A DNA stretch of 64,000 nucleotides, taken from contig SCFE01000047.1 of the NCBI GenBank assembly GCA_004352715.1, positions 204,614-268,613 of the forward strand, written 5' to 3'. This document shows, piece by piece, positions 47,401 to 62,400 of this stretch. The position numbers and the translations under genes are program-made. This stretch comes from Hofstenia miamia (taxonomy: Eukaryota; Xenacoelomorpha; Acoela). The notes beneath the pieces were generated by a model. That model searched no databases and was not told the origin of the DNA. It saw only the letters and a list, made by a program, of their open reading frames with translations. How positions within the stretch are numbered: the first letter of the stretch is position 1; every line of letters begins with the position of its first letter.

Positions 47401-50400
47401 TGGAGCCTCCCCTCATCATTCAAGGGCAGCCAGACAAATTCTTAATGACAAACTTCATGGCCGGTGGATTGGTCGTCGAGGGCCAATAGAGTGGCCCGCA
47501 AGAAGTCCCGATTTGACTCCTTGCGATTATTGGTGTTGGCCCTACCTCAAGTCATTGGTTTTTGAAAACAATCATCGTTTTGCAAGTTTGAACGATTTGA
47601 GACAAGCAATTGAAGCAAATTTTCATGCTATTTCACTAAAACAATATCGCGATTCAATGAGAAATTTCCAGCAGAGGATTCATTTCTGTCATGATGCAGA
47701 AGGTGGGGTCTTCGAATAAACGATAAATGAATTGTTGTGTCAATGAACTTTTCATTATTGTCTAAACGTTTCTTCTAACGTTCCTTTTAACGTTGGACAT
47801 AAATTATTTGTATTTCAAGTACATGAATCATATGTATCTATTGTAACATTTTTTTTTATTTCTGTACTAAAACTTTTGGAACACACGGTATATATACAAC
47901 ATAACAAAATACAAAAATATACACACTTAACACACATCAACCCACAATTGTATTTCTATGGGAATGGTTTCAAAACCTTATTTTTTACCATAATAATATG
48001 CACTCATTTTGATTTTATTAAAAATCACTTTTGTTCTGTAATTAAGTTAAATATATTGATGTAAAGAATTTAAGGAAATTCTAGCTCGTCCAGAAACCTG
48101 TGAATTATGCATAACTGTGTAACGGACTAGGAAAAGAGGTCACTTGGGGTCACCCAGCCAAAAATGACTTTTGCTGCCCATCAGCTTCTTCAATCATTAC
48201 CCTTCCAGAGACTCCACTGAGTTCACACATTTCAACACTTTCGTGATCTGAGAATGGTTCTCCGTCGATTTCACGAATAAGTAGCTCATTTTCTAGGTCT
48301 ACACTGCCTGCTAGCCCTGCTCTATCCATTTTCAGGCTTAACTCACACTAATAGCACCTTTGCGCAATTGTAGTGGTAGCCACGTGGCAAAACTTTCCTT
48401 CGCATAAATAGATACACACAAAAAAAACATGCTTGAACTTTGACCTTAATTTTTTCAAAAGTTGTACACAATCCCAAATTGACCCCTTTTCCTAGTCCGT
48501 TACACAATTATTGATATTGAATAGAATAGATGAGGGTAGAGTATAAAATGATCAGAAACGATTTATTGCTGTTTATCAATAAAACATAAAGATAGCTTCG
48601 TTGAGGATGACCAAATGCAAGTACCGATGCTTTGAATGACTAATGAATTTCAGACGAAACGATTTTTAGGCGTGCCAAAGACGAAACAGACATTTAATAC
48701 TGAGTGCATTTTTTTAATTTTAACGAAAAATCTCTTTAAATTTACATGTATGTATATTATAACTCCTAGATGAAATTAACAGAGTTACTTTGTTAAACTT
48801 CATCCTGGTATACAATATTTTTCAGAAATGTTTATATTTTTCATATAAAAATAATAAATTACATCATATCGATATAAATTTTCCATTCATAAATAAAGTC
48901 TTCAAAAATTCGTTTTAACCTCAAGCGTGATTCACTCCGATTGATTTGACCTATCTATTATAGTAAACACCAAATATAAAATATAATCATTAGGTAGAGT
49001 AAGAATAGAGTTTTTGTTTGTAATAACTTGTTAGTGTGTTGCTGGCCTAATCAAACGTTGACCCACTTACCCCATTTCGATTAATGTCTCAACTTGTAAC
49101 CCATTTGACCTAAAAGAAAAAAAGTGACCCATTAGACCCACTAGCATCCTTGGTCTACTGGCTTGATAATGACTGTTTCATCTTCTGAGTAAACATAAAA
49201 AGCCAAAAAATATTTTGGGCTACACAAAAATTCGCCTGAAAAAATTATATTCAGTTTTGCTTTTATCTTTTTATTACTTAAACAACGGAATATAAAAAGT
49301 TAGTTACTCTTTTACTGTTAATAAGTAAACTTGATTTCAACGTTTTAAAGTTCATTGAATTACAAGCAACTGATGTAGATAATTGACAAAAAAGTACTTT
49401 TTAATGAACCAATAGGACAGGTGAGCAGAGCCACATGACGTATTCGAATTTTGACATTAGAAACGGGACGATAGGTCAAAATGACCTATAAGCCTTTTTG
49501 TTTGCTTCATTATTCGTTCAGCAAAAACACTAGCAGGTAATATACTTCCAATTATGTTGATCATCTCATTGAATTTGCTGTTCGTAGAAATTATGTTCAT
49601 ATTCAATAATTTTCGCATTTGAAACATTAGATATAAAAGTTTATTGAATTACATGTAACTGCTGTAGATAATTGGCAAAAAAGAAATTTGAATGAACCAA
49701 TAGAACAGGTTAATAGAGCCACATGACGTATTCACCTGAAGTGTAAATAATCCTAAGCCATACTATGAAATTAGGCTGAAGATGAGTTTTTTCCAAGAAT
49801 TTTAAATTAAATAACCACATTGTTTCCGATTGATTTCTGATTTCAATATTGTGTAGAAGGTTAATCATGTTTTTTAAAAAAATATAAAAACCTTCAGTGT
49901 CTTCTTGCAGTTCTTCACGCTTTGCTGCTTGCTCTTCAGCCAATATACGGGCTGCCTCTTCCTCTTCTTCACGCTTTTTTCTTTCGGCCTCTTCTTGAAT
50001 TCGTCTAGAAACCAAGTTGATTATAATAAATTAAATGATAATCGCAAATATATTTCAGAAATCATGTGCCCAAAAAAGACATACATCAAGATGACTAAAG
50101 GAATAAACATCAAAATATCGAATTTTTTAACCTTGCTTCTTCTTCAAGTTCGCGACGCCTTCTTTCCTCTTCCAACTGGCGTTCACGAATCCGCGCTTGA
50201 ATTGTTTCGCGATTTAAATGAAAATATCGGTCGAGGAGAAATTTTCCACCTTCACTGGAATCAGTGCAACAAATTACTTCGTCCAAAACTAAGGACTTCT
50301 CAACAAAAGCGGTCCACTGTTCAACTGAGTTTGGAAAACCATCGATAATGTAGCCCGCCCTAAGCATACATACTGGTAATCAATTACCCATACTTGGAAG

Positions 50401-53400
50401 TTAACAGAAAATCTCAGGCATAGAGCAGATTAGAATGGTGTTAAATTCACTTACGAGCATATGTCTGGCGCTAATTGGTGCTTCTTTTTTGCACGTCGGA
50501 TAGACAATTGAAGTAAATTGACAACGTCTTCTGCAGGTACATCGACGGAGAGTTTTTCACTGAAGGTTTTTACAGATTCTTCGATTATAGCAACACAGTC
50601 AGGATGTGTTTCATCTACTTCAATCGGGGGAACTGAAAATATCCTATTGTAAGCTGATTTAATATTAATGTCTTATTTCGAGTTGGTTATAGTTTGTATG
50701 GTACAAAGAAGCCATTTTTTCCTATGTTAACACTCGTAATCGATGTAACTGACTTTACTATATCTTGCAAATTAATCTATTGTGAATAGTATACAGCACA
50801 GAATAGCTTTATAATAAATTTAACAACATGCAACTATGATGATATAATTTTTTTCTAGCAGAAATCAAAGAAACATTACGCTCTTCTTTTTCGGGTTCTG
50901 CTTCACGTCCCTGTTCCGTCTCTTGATCTTCTTTGCTAGCATGTGAGCCTTCATCAGCATCTGCCTCAGATTTTGTGGTGCCATCCTCTTCTTCATCTGC
51001 TTCAGGATCTACAAAAAAAACATGCATGCATGAAACTAACTAAGATGATATGAAAACAATGCGCGCTTAATGCAAAATTCAATATACCTTTTTCGTCAGC
51101 ATCGTCTACATTATCTCCTTCCCTTTCTTCATCCCTATTATCCTCAGCAGCGCCATCTTCTGCCTCATTAAGCAGTTCTTGTGCACGAGCTTCAGCTAAA
51201 AAAGTCCATTACACAACCACATGATCAAACACTATTCGAATATAGAAAAATGGAAAAGAAAAAACAGATCGAAGACATTTAAGTTTGATACAAATAGCTG
51301 GTGTTAAGAAAGTAAATACCTTCTGCTTTTTGTGCATCTTCCAGTCGCTTCTTCACAGTCTGCATCGCATTTTCTGTTGCAACTTTTCTATGCTCTTCAA
51401 TTTTTTGCTGGCGTATTTGTTCTGCTTTCGGTTTTAAAAGCTTCTCGATATTAATTACCTAAGACAAATGGTAGAAAACCAATATAAATTGATAATTGAC
51501 AAAATGTACTATTAATAAAAAGCTACCTTTGCGTTGTACTTCCTCCCAAGCAATTTTGCTAAAGTAGTTTTTCCTGAAAGATGTGGACCAACTATTGCCA
51601 ATCTACATGGTGGTTGTGGTTGAGGAGGCAAAAGATATTGACGTGGATTCTCCATGAATTTCCGAAGAGCTGATGCCGAGGACATTACGTAAACTTTATC
51701 CAAAAACCTAAATTCATACTCTTAAGAAGTCAAGAGGTGGTCACGCAAGGAAGGTTACATACACATGAACGTCTCACATTACAAACTGTATCTTAATTCC
51801 AATATAAATAGCGAATTTGCTATTGATTAATGTAAGGAATAACATGACAACACTTCGAATGATTATCCTAACTGTGCCACTGACAAATATTGATATACGA
51901 CTCAGTGACTAAATCCAAATCTATACACACCGTGCATGATGATGTCAATGATATTCTTAACCAAGAACTGCAAATAGCGTTTCTAATAAAACTCCCTGAC
52001 TATAAAATAATTTATGTTAGAAAGAAACATACAGTAACAATCAAAATAAATAACAAAGAACATGATAAAACAAAATACAGCTTCTGGTGAAAAAACTGAA
52101 TTTTAAACCGCAGCTATACGTTGATTTCAAATGAAATTTCAGCAATAGAAAAACACTTACGCTGCAGTGAATTCAGGTTTACCCCACACTAGCTGTCCTT
52201 TTTTTAAAGCTACTGGGCAAAATCTTCCCCAACGACTTCGCCTCCAACGCCAACGGGGTCCAGGATGTGAAACAGTTGAGATAGTTCTAATGAGTTCATC
52301 ATAATCCATATCCTCTTTTAAATCTTCTTCTGGGTTATTCAGAGGGATAGGGGGGATAGCGATCTGGAGGGGGAGTGTATTCAATTTCATCATCAGTTGC
52401 TAAAAACATTGACATAAAACAACCAAAACAAAAGACAAAGACTTACAGACATAATACTTTTCTCAGGGATGTTGGCATCAATTTCAACAACAAACTGCTG
52501 GTCATGATTGGCCATCATATCTTCTAGGAGTGTGAGAAGTTCTCGCTTGTAATATTGAATGTCGGATGCTGCACAATCTGCCATATCCTCAGGACGGGTA
52601 ACCAAATTCTGTACAAATTCTTCGCTTAAATCAGGAATGGAATCTTCAAGAAAGGCATACTAAAATATTAAAATGAAATTACAAAATATAATTAACTAGA
52701 AATTTCATTTTAAATTCATCAAATAAAACCTCATCATTATCGTCATTAGGCTCCTCTTCCATTTCTTCGTAATCTTCTTCTTCACCTTCCTCTACATCTT
52801 TATCCTCTACGCTTAGAGGAGGAGGTTTGTCAGGCGAATATTTCTCCTTAAATAATTTGTTATGAATAAGATACGAGACACAAGAACTACCCGCGCATAA
52901 AGAACATTTGTCTGAGGATCTACTTTGCAACTACATCGTCTTTCAAGGAGATCTTGATCAGGAATCCTAAGGTTTATAATAACTGTTGGCTGCAGGGAAA
53001 GGTTCTTAATAAATTCAATTTGTTCAGAAGATTGAAGGGTATCTTGACAGGGAAAAGGAAATCCATCGAGTATGTAACCTAAATCATTTTAGAGAATTGT
53101 GTGGTTCTACAACGAATTTCTTTAAATGGCCTAACTAGGCTATTGTATAAGTTTAATAACATTACGATTTTGGAGACGAGTGGTATACACAGTAGACTTG
53201 GCGCACAGAGTCCATATTTTTTAGAATCATTCTCATTTACTTACACATTTATTATTACTCGTATTACTATTCTCAATATTATTATTATTACCATTTTGGA
53301 GAATTATTGCTAATATCCAAATTGGCTTAAGCTTGACATTTTCATAAAAAACCGATTAGGTTGAGGTGGTGGACTCATGATATTAGCCCCAAAATGTTTA

Positions 53401-56400
53401 AAACCATTTGGTTATATTGGAATTTCAATTAAACCACGATATATTTGAATCAATCTGAATAGAAATTATAAATTCCGAAATAGATGTTCCTTACATTCTA
53501 TAAATATATTTAGCGACGTTAATATAAATTACTTCAATAATCTTGAAAAAGCATTAAAAATTCAGATTTATTTTTTTTAAATGTTTAATCATTCAGCTAC
53601 TATGCTTTTTGCACCTATATAAATAATATAACTACTAAAGCTAATCGTTTTGAAATAATTTAAGCAAGGAATTATCTTAATTATTCCGACGAAATAATGG
53701 AAAAGCCTTTTAAAACCATGTTCTGACTACGTATACAAACTAAACTCTGGATTTCGTATATTAACTATATATCAAAAGGCATGTTTTGACTACGTATACA
53801 AACTAAACTTAGGATTTCGTATATTAACTATATATCAAAAAATAATTGTAATGCAGTTAATATTTATCAAATGTCGATAACAGTGAACCTAGGAAATCGA
53901 ATTGGACTAATTAATTAAACAGTTAAGAAATAAAATTTCTGGTTTAAAACAAAAAATTTTCTCGATAAATTAAATATTCATAAAATGTTGGCACAAAGTA
54001 AAGGATTTCAACTTTAGAATTACCCATGTTCTGACTACGTATACAAACTAAACTCTGGATTTCGTATATTAACTATATATCAAAAAATAATTGTAATGCA
54101 ATTAATAATTATCGAATATCGATAACAGTGACATACATGAACAAGTAAGCATTAAAAGAGAGTGTTTGATCTCGCTAAAAGATAACCCAGGAAATCGCAT
54201 TGGACTAATGAATTAAACAGTTAAGAATTAAAATTTCTGGTTTAAAACAAAACATTTTCTCGATAAATTAAATATTCATAAAATGTTGGCACAAAGTAAA
54301 GGATTTCAACTTTAGAATTAGGTATTGATAACAAAATTACAATAGAAAAACAAATTAGGTATTGATAACAAAATTACAATAGAAAAACAAAAATAAGAGA
54401 CCACCTAAATACACCATTTAAGGAACTTGGCAATTTCAATTTTCCCCGATATAATTCTTCAATAGCTTTATTAGTTTACATGCTATCCGCACCTGCTGCA
54501 CATATTCACAAATCTGCAAAGATATATATATACAATATTTACAATATACATATAGACATATTTACAAATTGAAAATACATACAACAAGCAGGACACCTAA
54601 AAATAAACTAAGCTACAAAATAAAAATAGGTTAAAAATGCACAATTATACACATGATATTTACAATAAAAAGAATAAGTACAAGAATACTGCTAGAAATT
54701 TCGCCATACATTAAATTTTTTTGAGGTGCCAAATATCTTTTGTTTGCTAAGTAGATTATGCTTGAGTAGCTTTTTAAATAAGTTTAAATTTTTTGCTTTG
54801 CGGATGTTGATTGGGAGCTTATTCCACATAGAGCAAGTGGTAGTNCTCATATTAAATATAGCTCAGTAATATTGTTTGACCAGCTTTAGAGATGATATTC
54901 ATAACAAAATATATTGAAGAGAAAGAAATTATGGTTAAATTAATAGAAAATCTAAATAAGCACACATAAAGCTTAAATTTTTTGAGGTGCCAAATATATT
55001 TTGTTTTCTAAGTAGATTATGCTTGAGTATCTTTTTAAATAAGTTTAAATTTTTTGCTTTGCTGATGTTGATTGGGAGCTTATTCCACATAGAGCAAGTG
55101 GTAGTGGTAAATGAATTTTTCCAGAATTTGTTTTTAGTTTGTACCTTGTTAATACACGTGTTCGCTCTTCTATTGTATTTGATGAAGTCCTTTAGGAAGC
55201 TATTTCCTTCAGATATATTATTTATGTATTTAAACAAGTTTACTAAACTGTGATACTTAATGTTAAATTTTGGAGATAAAATTGCTACTGATTGCAGATT
55301 TGCACCTGTCTATTGTCTATTGATTCTGTACATTATACTAATAGAGTAGTTAAAAAGACTATTTATTCTCTGGTTATTAGACAGTTAAATTATTTTAGAG
55401 GGTACAAGCATATATATAATTGTTACAACAAATGCAGAGATTGCTTATTTATCTTGTGTGACATTTCTAACTTGTTTTAGATAACTTATTGCAGCTGCCA
55501 TTCTTTTGATTTTACTGTCCATGAACTCTCCGAAGTCTAGTCAATATAGAATTTTAAAAATTGTAAAAAATAAAACATGGCTTTCCTAAATGTTTGGTAT
55601 TATTATATGTTTAGAAGGTTTTTGTTAATATCTATCCTATAGATTTAAAGTAATTGAACTTTAAGCTTTGCTAAGTAGTGTGATATCTGCTGCAAAAATT
55701 TTAATTGTTTAAAATTTTGTTAATAATGCGTTTTTGAAAAAAAGCATGTGGAATGAAATTCCTATGCATGCTCGCTCATGTGCTATAAGATTATCTGTAC
55801 AAGCATACATACCCAATAATCATTTATTTTTTGAAAATATTTTTAATATATTAGAACATGAATCTGATTATTTGTTTATTTATATTTTCAGACAATTAAT
55901 TTTTCTTAAATATCATTGCTGAAATTTAGGTATCCTATAGCAAGATAATTTTGTATTTAAGGTTATCAGTCTGTTAAATGGATTAAAATGGAAAAAAATC
56001 ATTATATTGGGCATTGACGGATACAGGTAAAAAATTCCGTGTACTGGTGGGTGCGAGTAAGAAAAAATAAATAGTTGGCCAGTTGCGGCATTAGAAAAAC
56101 ATTACTAATCTAAACTCAATTGACGGAATGTTGAATTCATTATCTAATACAGTACTGTAAAATCGGTTTTTTTGATGAACCATTTGTGAGTTCCTGAAAT
56201 TTTGAAATTTGTGAATAGCGAATAAATATATGTAGCCCCTATTTAGAATTGTTTAAATAACACGCAAGTAATGCAAACTTGCTAGTACAATAGTTGCAGC
56301 TCATTGAAATTACGTGAATTGAGTATTTAAGGCGCTTAGTTACCATTAAAAATATATTTATAGATATTTGAAGTTGAAAATCGATGCTTAATTGAGGTGC

Positions 56401-59400
56401 ATTTATTCAAAATTTAGATTTGAAGTCTGTGGGACAATATATTATTGGATCACAGAAAACGATTTGTTCACTTAATAGCAAGACAAACAAAAAATAAATG
56501 TTATTTGTCCGTATTAAAAAAAGAATTCTTGTAATCGAGATTGCTGCCATAAATTCAGATGTTAGATCAGCTATGCAATATTTTCATGTCAAAAAAATGC
56601 TCGTTCCTTTAGACAATTCCTTTTCAGATCTCGGAGTAAATATTTTTCAAAAAAATATACTTCTAAGTTTGTACCGAGGTACAGTTCTTGCGGGGACCAA
56701 GTGTCGCATTTTTCCAGAATGGTTGTTATGCAAAAAGTCAACTTTCACAAAATTAGAATTTTCAGGAAGCATATATNNNNNNNNNNNNNNNNNNNNNNNN
56801 NNNNNNNNNNNNNNNNNNNNNNNNNNNNNNNNNNNNNNNNNNNNNNNNNNNNNNNNNNNNNNNNNNNNNNNNNNNNNNNNNNNNNNNNNNNNNNNNNNNN
56901 NNNNNNNNNNNNNNNNNNNNNNNNNNNNNNNNNNNNNNNNNNNNNNNNNNNNNNNNNNNNNNNNNNNNNNNNNNNNNNNNNNNNNNNNNNNNNNNNNNNN
57001 NNNNNNNNNNNNNNNNNNNNNNNNNNNNNNNNNNNNNNNNNNNNNNNNNNNNNNNNNNNNNNNNNNNNNNNNNNNNNNNNNNNNNNNNNNNNNNNNNNNN
57101 NNNNNNNNNNNNNNNNNNNNNNNNNNNNNNNNNNNNNNNNNNNNNNNNNNNNNNNNNNNNNNNNNNNNNNNNNNNNNNNNNNNNNNNNNNNNNNNNNNNN
57201 NNNNNNNNNNNNNNNNNNNNNNNNNNNNNNNNNNNNNNNNNNNNNNNNNNNNNNNNNNNNNNNNNNNNNNNNNNNNNNNNNNNNNNNNNNNNNNNNNNNN
57301 NNNNNNNNNNNNNNNNNNNNNNNNNNNNNNNNNNNNNNNNNNNNNNNNNNNNNNNNNNNNNNNNNNNNNNNNNNNNNNNNNNNNNNNNNNNNNNNNNNNN
57401 NNNNNNNNNNNNNNNNNNNNNNNNNNNNNNNNNNNNNNNNNNNNNNNNNNNNNNNNNNNNNNNNNNNNNNNNNNNNNNNNNNNNNNNNNNNNNNNNNNNN
57501 NNNNNNNNNNNNNNNNNNNNNNNNNNNNNNNNNNNNNNNNNNNNNNNNNNNNNNNNNNNNNNNNNNNNNNNNNNNNNNNNNNNNNNNNNNNNNNNNNNNN
57601 NNNNNNNNNNNNNNNNNNNNNNNNNNNNNNNNNNNNNNNNNNNNNNNNNNNNNNNNNNNNNNNNNNNNNNNNNNNNNNNNNNNNNNNNNNNNNNNNNNNN
57701 NNNNNNNNNNNNNNNNNNNNNNNNNNNNNNNNNNNNNNNNNNNNNNNNNNNNNNNNNNNNNNNNNNNNNNNNNNNNTCAAGGAGATCTTGATCAGGAATC
57801 CTAAGATTTATAATAACTGTTGGCTGCAGGGAAAGGTTCTTAATAAATTCAATTTGTTCAGAAGATTGAAGGGTATCTTGACAGGGAAAAGGAAATCCAT
57901 CGAGTATGTAACCTAAATCATTTTAGAGAATTGTGGTTCTACAACGAATTTCTTTAAATGGCCTAACTAGGCTATTGTATAAGTTTAATAACATTACGAT
58001 TTTGGAGACGAGTGGTATACACAGTAGACTTGGCGCACAGAGTCCATATTTTTTAGAATCATTCTCATTTACTTACACATTTATTATTACTCGTATTACT
58101 ATTCTCAATATTATTATTATTACCATTTTGGAGAATTATTGCTAATATCCAAATTGGCTTAAGCTTGACATTTTCATAAAAAACCGATTAGGTTGAGGTG
58201 GTGGACTCATGATATTAGCCCCAAAATGTTTAAAACCATTTGGTTATATTGGAATTTCAATTAAACCACGATATATTTGAATCAATCTGAATAGAAATTA
58301 TAAATTCCGAAATAGATGTTCCTTATATTCTATAAATATATTTAGCGACGTTAATATAAATTACTTCAATAATCTTGAAAAAGCATTAAAAATTCAGATT
58401 TATTTTTTTTAAATGTTTAATCATTCAGCTACTATGCTTTTTGCACCTATATAAATAATATAACTACTAAAGCTAATCGTTTTGAAATAATTTAAGCAAG
58501 GAATTATCTTAATTATTCCGACGAAATAATGGAAAAGCCTTTTAAAAGCATGTTTTGACTACGTATACAAACTAAACTTAGGATTTCGTATATTAACTAT
58601 ATATCAAAAAATAATTGTAATGCAGTTAATATTTATCAAATGTCGATAACAGTGAACCTAGGAAATCGAATTGGACTAATTAATTAAACAGTTAAGAAAT
58701 AAAATTTCTGGTTTAAAACAAAAAATTTTCTCGATAAATTAAATATTCATAAAATGTTGGCACAAAGTAAAGGATTTCAACTTTAGAATTGGGTATTGAT
58801 AACAAAATTACAATAGAAAAACAAAAATAATAGACTACCTAAATACACCATTTAAGGAACTTGGCAATTTCAATTTTCCCCGATATAATTCTTCAATAGC
58901 TTTATTAGTTTACATGCTATCCGCACCTGCTGCACATATTCACAAATCTGCAAAGATATATATATACAATATTTACAATATACATATAGACATATTTACA
59001 AATTGAAAATACATACAACAGGCAGGACACATAAAAATAAACTAAGCTACAAAATAAAAATAGGTTAAAAATGCACAATTATACACATGATATTTACAAT
59101 AAAAAGAATAAGTACAAGAATACTGCTAGAAATTTCGCCATACATTAAATTTTTTTGAGGTGCCAAATATCTTTTGTTTGCTAAGTAGATTATGCTTGAG
59201 TAGCTTTTTAAATAAGTTTAAATTTTTTGCTTTGCGGATGTTGATTGGGAGCTTATTCCACATAGAGCAAGTGGTAGTAGTAAATGAATTTTTCCAGAAT
59301 TGGTTTTTAGTTTGTACCTTGTTAATACACGTGTTCGCTCTACTATTGTATTTGATGAAGTCCTTCAGGAAGCTATTTCCTTCAGATATGTTATTTATGT

Positions 59401-62400
59401 ATTTAAACAAGTTTACTAAACTGTGATACTTTATGTTAAATTCTGGAGATAAAATCGCTAATGATTGCAGCTTTGCACCTGTCTGTTGTCTATTGATTCT
59501 GTACATTATACTAATAGACCAGTTAAAAAGCCTATTTATTCTCTCCTTATTAGATACACTTAAATTATTCAAAAGGATACACGCGTATAAAAGAAAGAAA
59601 AATATTAATATATTGCCAGCAAACCATACTGTGGTTTTAAACACGCAAACACAAATGCTAGTGAACTAGAGACCATAATAAAAATCTTAGACAAATAAAT
59701 CGACTGCTCTTATAGTCTTCCAATCTTTAATTTTATATTTTTTAGTCAACAAAATTAAGGCCCCATTTGTATTAGCCATCCTTTCAGTGAATTGTTCGAA
59801 AAATGACTAAAAAATAATTTGAAATCTGAAAATCTTCTCTTGAAAGAATAATTTGGTTTTCGTATGGCTATAGTACTCAACAGTGTCATAAATGTAACTC
59901 AGTGACTCGCTAATTTATAGCGTTGCCTGAAATATTTTGTTAACAATATGCTTGCATAGACATTGAAATTTCAATGATTTGTCCCAGTATTAGAGAAACT
60001 TAAAAGCCAGTCAGGTCAACAATTCACTTTTAATTCAATAGAATCAACACTTATTAGTTATGTGATATTAGAGTCCTAAATGTCCGTACTGATAATTGTC
60101 AATTGCTTCCCAGATGCCAGCATAATTTTTTCATGTGCAAAAGAAACAGTTAGCTACTCAGTTCGGCACCATGACTGATTGGTATTATTCACTTATTTTG
60201 CATATATAATTTCTAAAAGCATAGGCTGAACTTTATCGATTGAACTTTAAAAAGACCAAAAACTCATTACCATAGTGCATAGCTAGACTTGAGACCAGCG
60301 ACATCCAAGTTATAGAAATGCAGAAATGAAATCAGCCTTACTGGCTAAACAAGTTTGCAAAAATGCTACCCACAAATGGGAACCGAAAGGGCAGTACGCC
60401 TAAATCGTCGGCTAAGTAATGTAACTGCTTTCTATTTCTAGTGAAAATGTCGACTTCGATTTAAACCGAAATTCGAATATGAATTTAAGATTTATCGCTT
60501 ACAGATACAGAAAAAACGTATAAAAACTTCTGAAGCCATTCAAACTACTAAACCCTCTGATGACAATTGGGGTCGTAAATTCATAAACTTCTTACCAATA
60601 AACTAATATAATGAATTTAAACAAGCTCATAGGAGAATAATAATTTTAATATATAATTTTTCACTTTCCCATATTTCGAAACCTATTTTGGAGGAGACTA
60701 CTATCATGCTCTTACTTTACACAGTGATAGTAATAAATTGAGATCCTTTGATGGTGAGGGAATATGCAGAGAGGAATTATATATTTCAATGTAATTGAGA
60801 CTAATATGGAACTGGGCCCGCGGATGTTTCCTAATTTCGACTAGTTTTGGCCAAAATAGAAATTAACAGTGGAACAACTTGCGCCCATGCGACATGACAC
60901 TGATATGGCACGGGAGACAAGGGATACTCAAATTGTGGTCCCGTGAGTTTTCATGATATTATATTCGGGACACTTTTCACAATATCGTTCTTGCAACTAG
61001 TGGTAGCAAAAATGTACTTATTAATAATACATATAAATGTGAAGTAAATAAAAATTTCAAACATTGTTATGCATTTCAACGGAAAAGTAAATAACTTAAA
61101 GCATATTATTATGTTCAAATGATGCAAAAGATATAGTTGGAGCGACCACAAACTTTTGAGAATTCCAACATTAATCCAGATAGTAATATAGATTACAAAA
61201 ATTATGAAACATAATCTTCTTGAGCAGACATGACGTTTAGGCAATACTTATCTAACATTTCTATCCTATTAGGAAATTCGCTAGTTGTAGACCATGAAAT
61301 CACTGTAACGATACATTTACCATTTTGCCTGCCATTCAGATCTGGTATTGCTGTTTTTTTCACTAGAAATAATCCTACAGTTTAAAAAAAAAGAATTAGT
61401 AGAAGAAATTTGTTATAGAAACTGATAGCAATAGTCTTCACAAGCATCCGCAGCAGTTCAACATTTGCAGGTATTTTCGATGTTTTTCATGCATCACAAA
61501 GAGATTTATCCGAGAAAATGTCTTCACTTCCATGAGTGATTCTACCCAAAAATAAATCTTAGGATTCGAAAATTCCACATTTTCTATGTTATGTAAATTC
61601 GTTAATGCAATAAAATTAAAAGACAATCTGGCTCTCAGAGACTGCTAATAATCATATAAATAATCACAACATTTATTTAGAACACTTATATAAACATAAA
61701 ATGTAGTACAGAAATTCTCAAAAATTTCTGGTCGCCCCAAGTAATTTGTATATCTAATACAAAATAATCGATTTTTATAAATCATTAATGAAAACGAAAA
61801 ATATTCAATGAGTAAATTCTCAACTCTGCCGACCATATTCTGAACATTATAATAATCTTATAAATACTTAACAAGGAACTTTTTTAGTTCTTCTCAATTT
61901 GTGCATGACATGACTAGAAGTATTGACGTATGAACATAGTATGGTTGAGAATTGTAAAATCATTCATAGGTAGTAAAACTAAATTCATTACCATAATGCT
62001 TCACAGTTTCCGACTGCAACTTGTCTTTCAACATCTGGATTATCAGGGATTCATCGACACTTTCTCCTGTCATTAACATTTCTTTAGCCTAATGAAACAA
62101 CCCTAAGTAAATAACTAAAACATCATTTAAAAAAATTGTGATAGATACTAATTTCGAGTCTCGGTTGTTATTTTATTTGTTTGATTAGCTTTAAAAGGAA
62201 AAAATTCTTGCACCCAGAAGAATTAACACTAGAAAGACGAAGTGTGTCAAAATTGACACCAATTAGAATTTTGTTTACTTGTGTGTGCATTCATTAAAAA
62301 CAACAGCAGGTTTATGCAACACCAAATAAACTGAGAATCCATTTGAATTTGCATGTATAACTTTTTTTTCATTTTTTACATAATGTTCTATTTTCAAATG

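Larger units (their letters stand above)
52942..54844. repeat. Copy 1 of an exon 4/intron 3 duplication
   Basis: Matches 57777-59270 with small differences, plus extra tandem units at 53718-54320. A single N at 54845 ends it. Confidence 0.85.

Noticed and set aside
49905-50348. 147-codon plus-strand ORF
   Set aside because: It is the antisense shadow of AK9 exons 13-14 and the intron between them.
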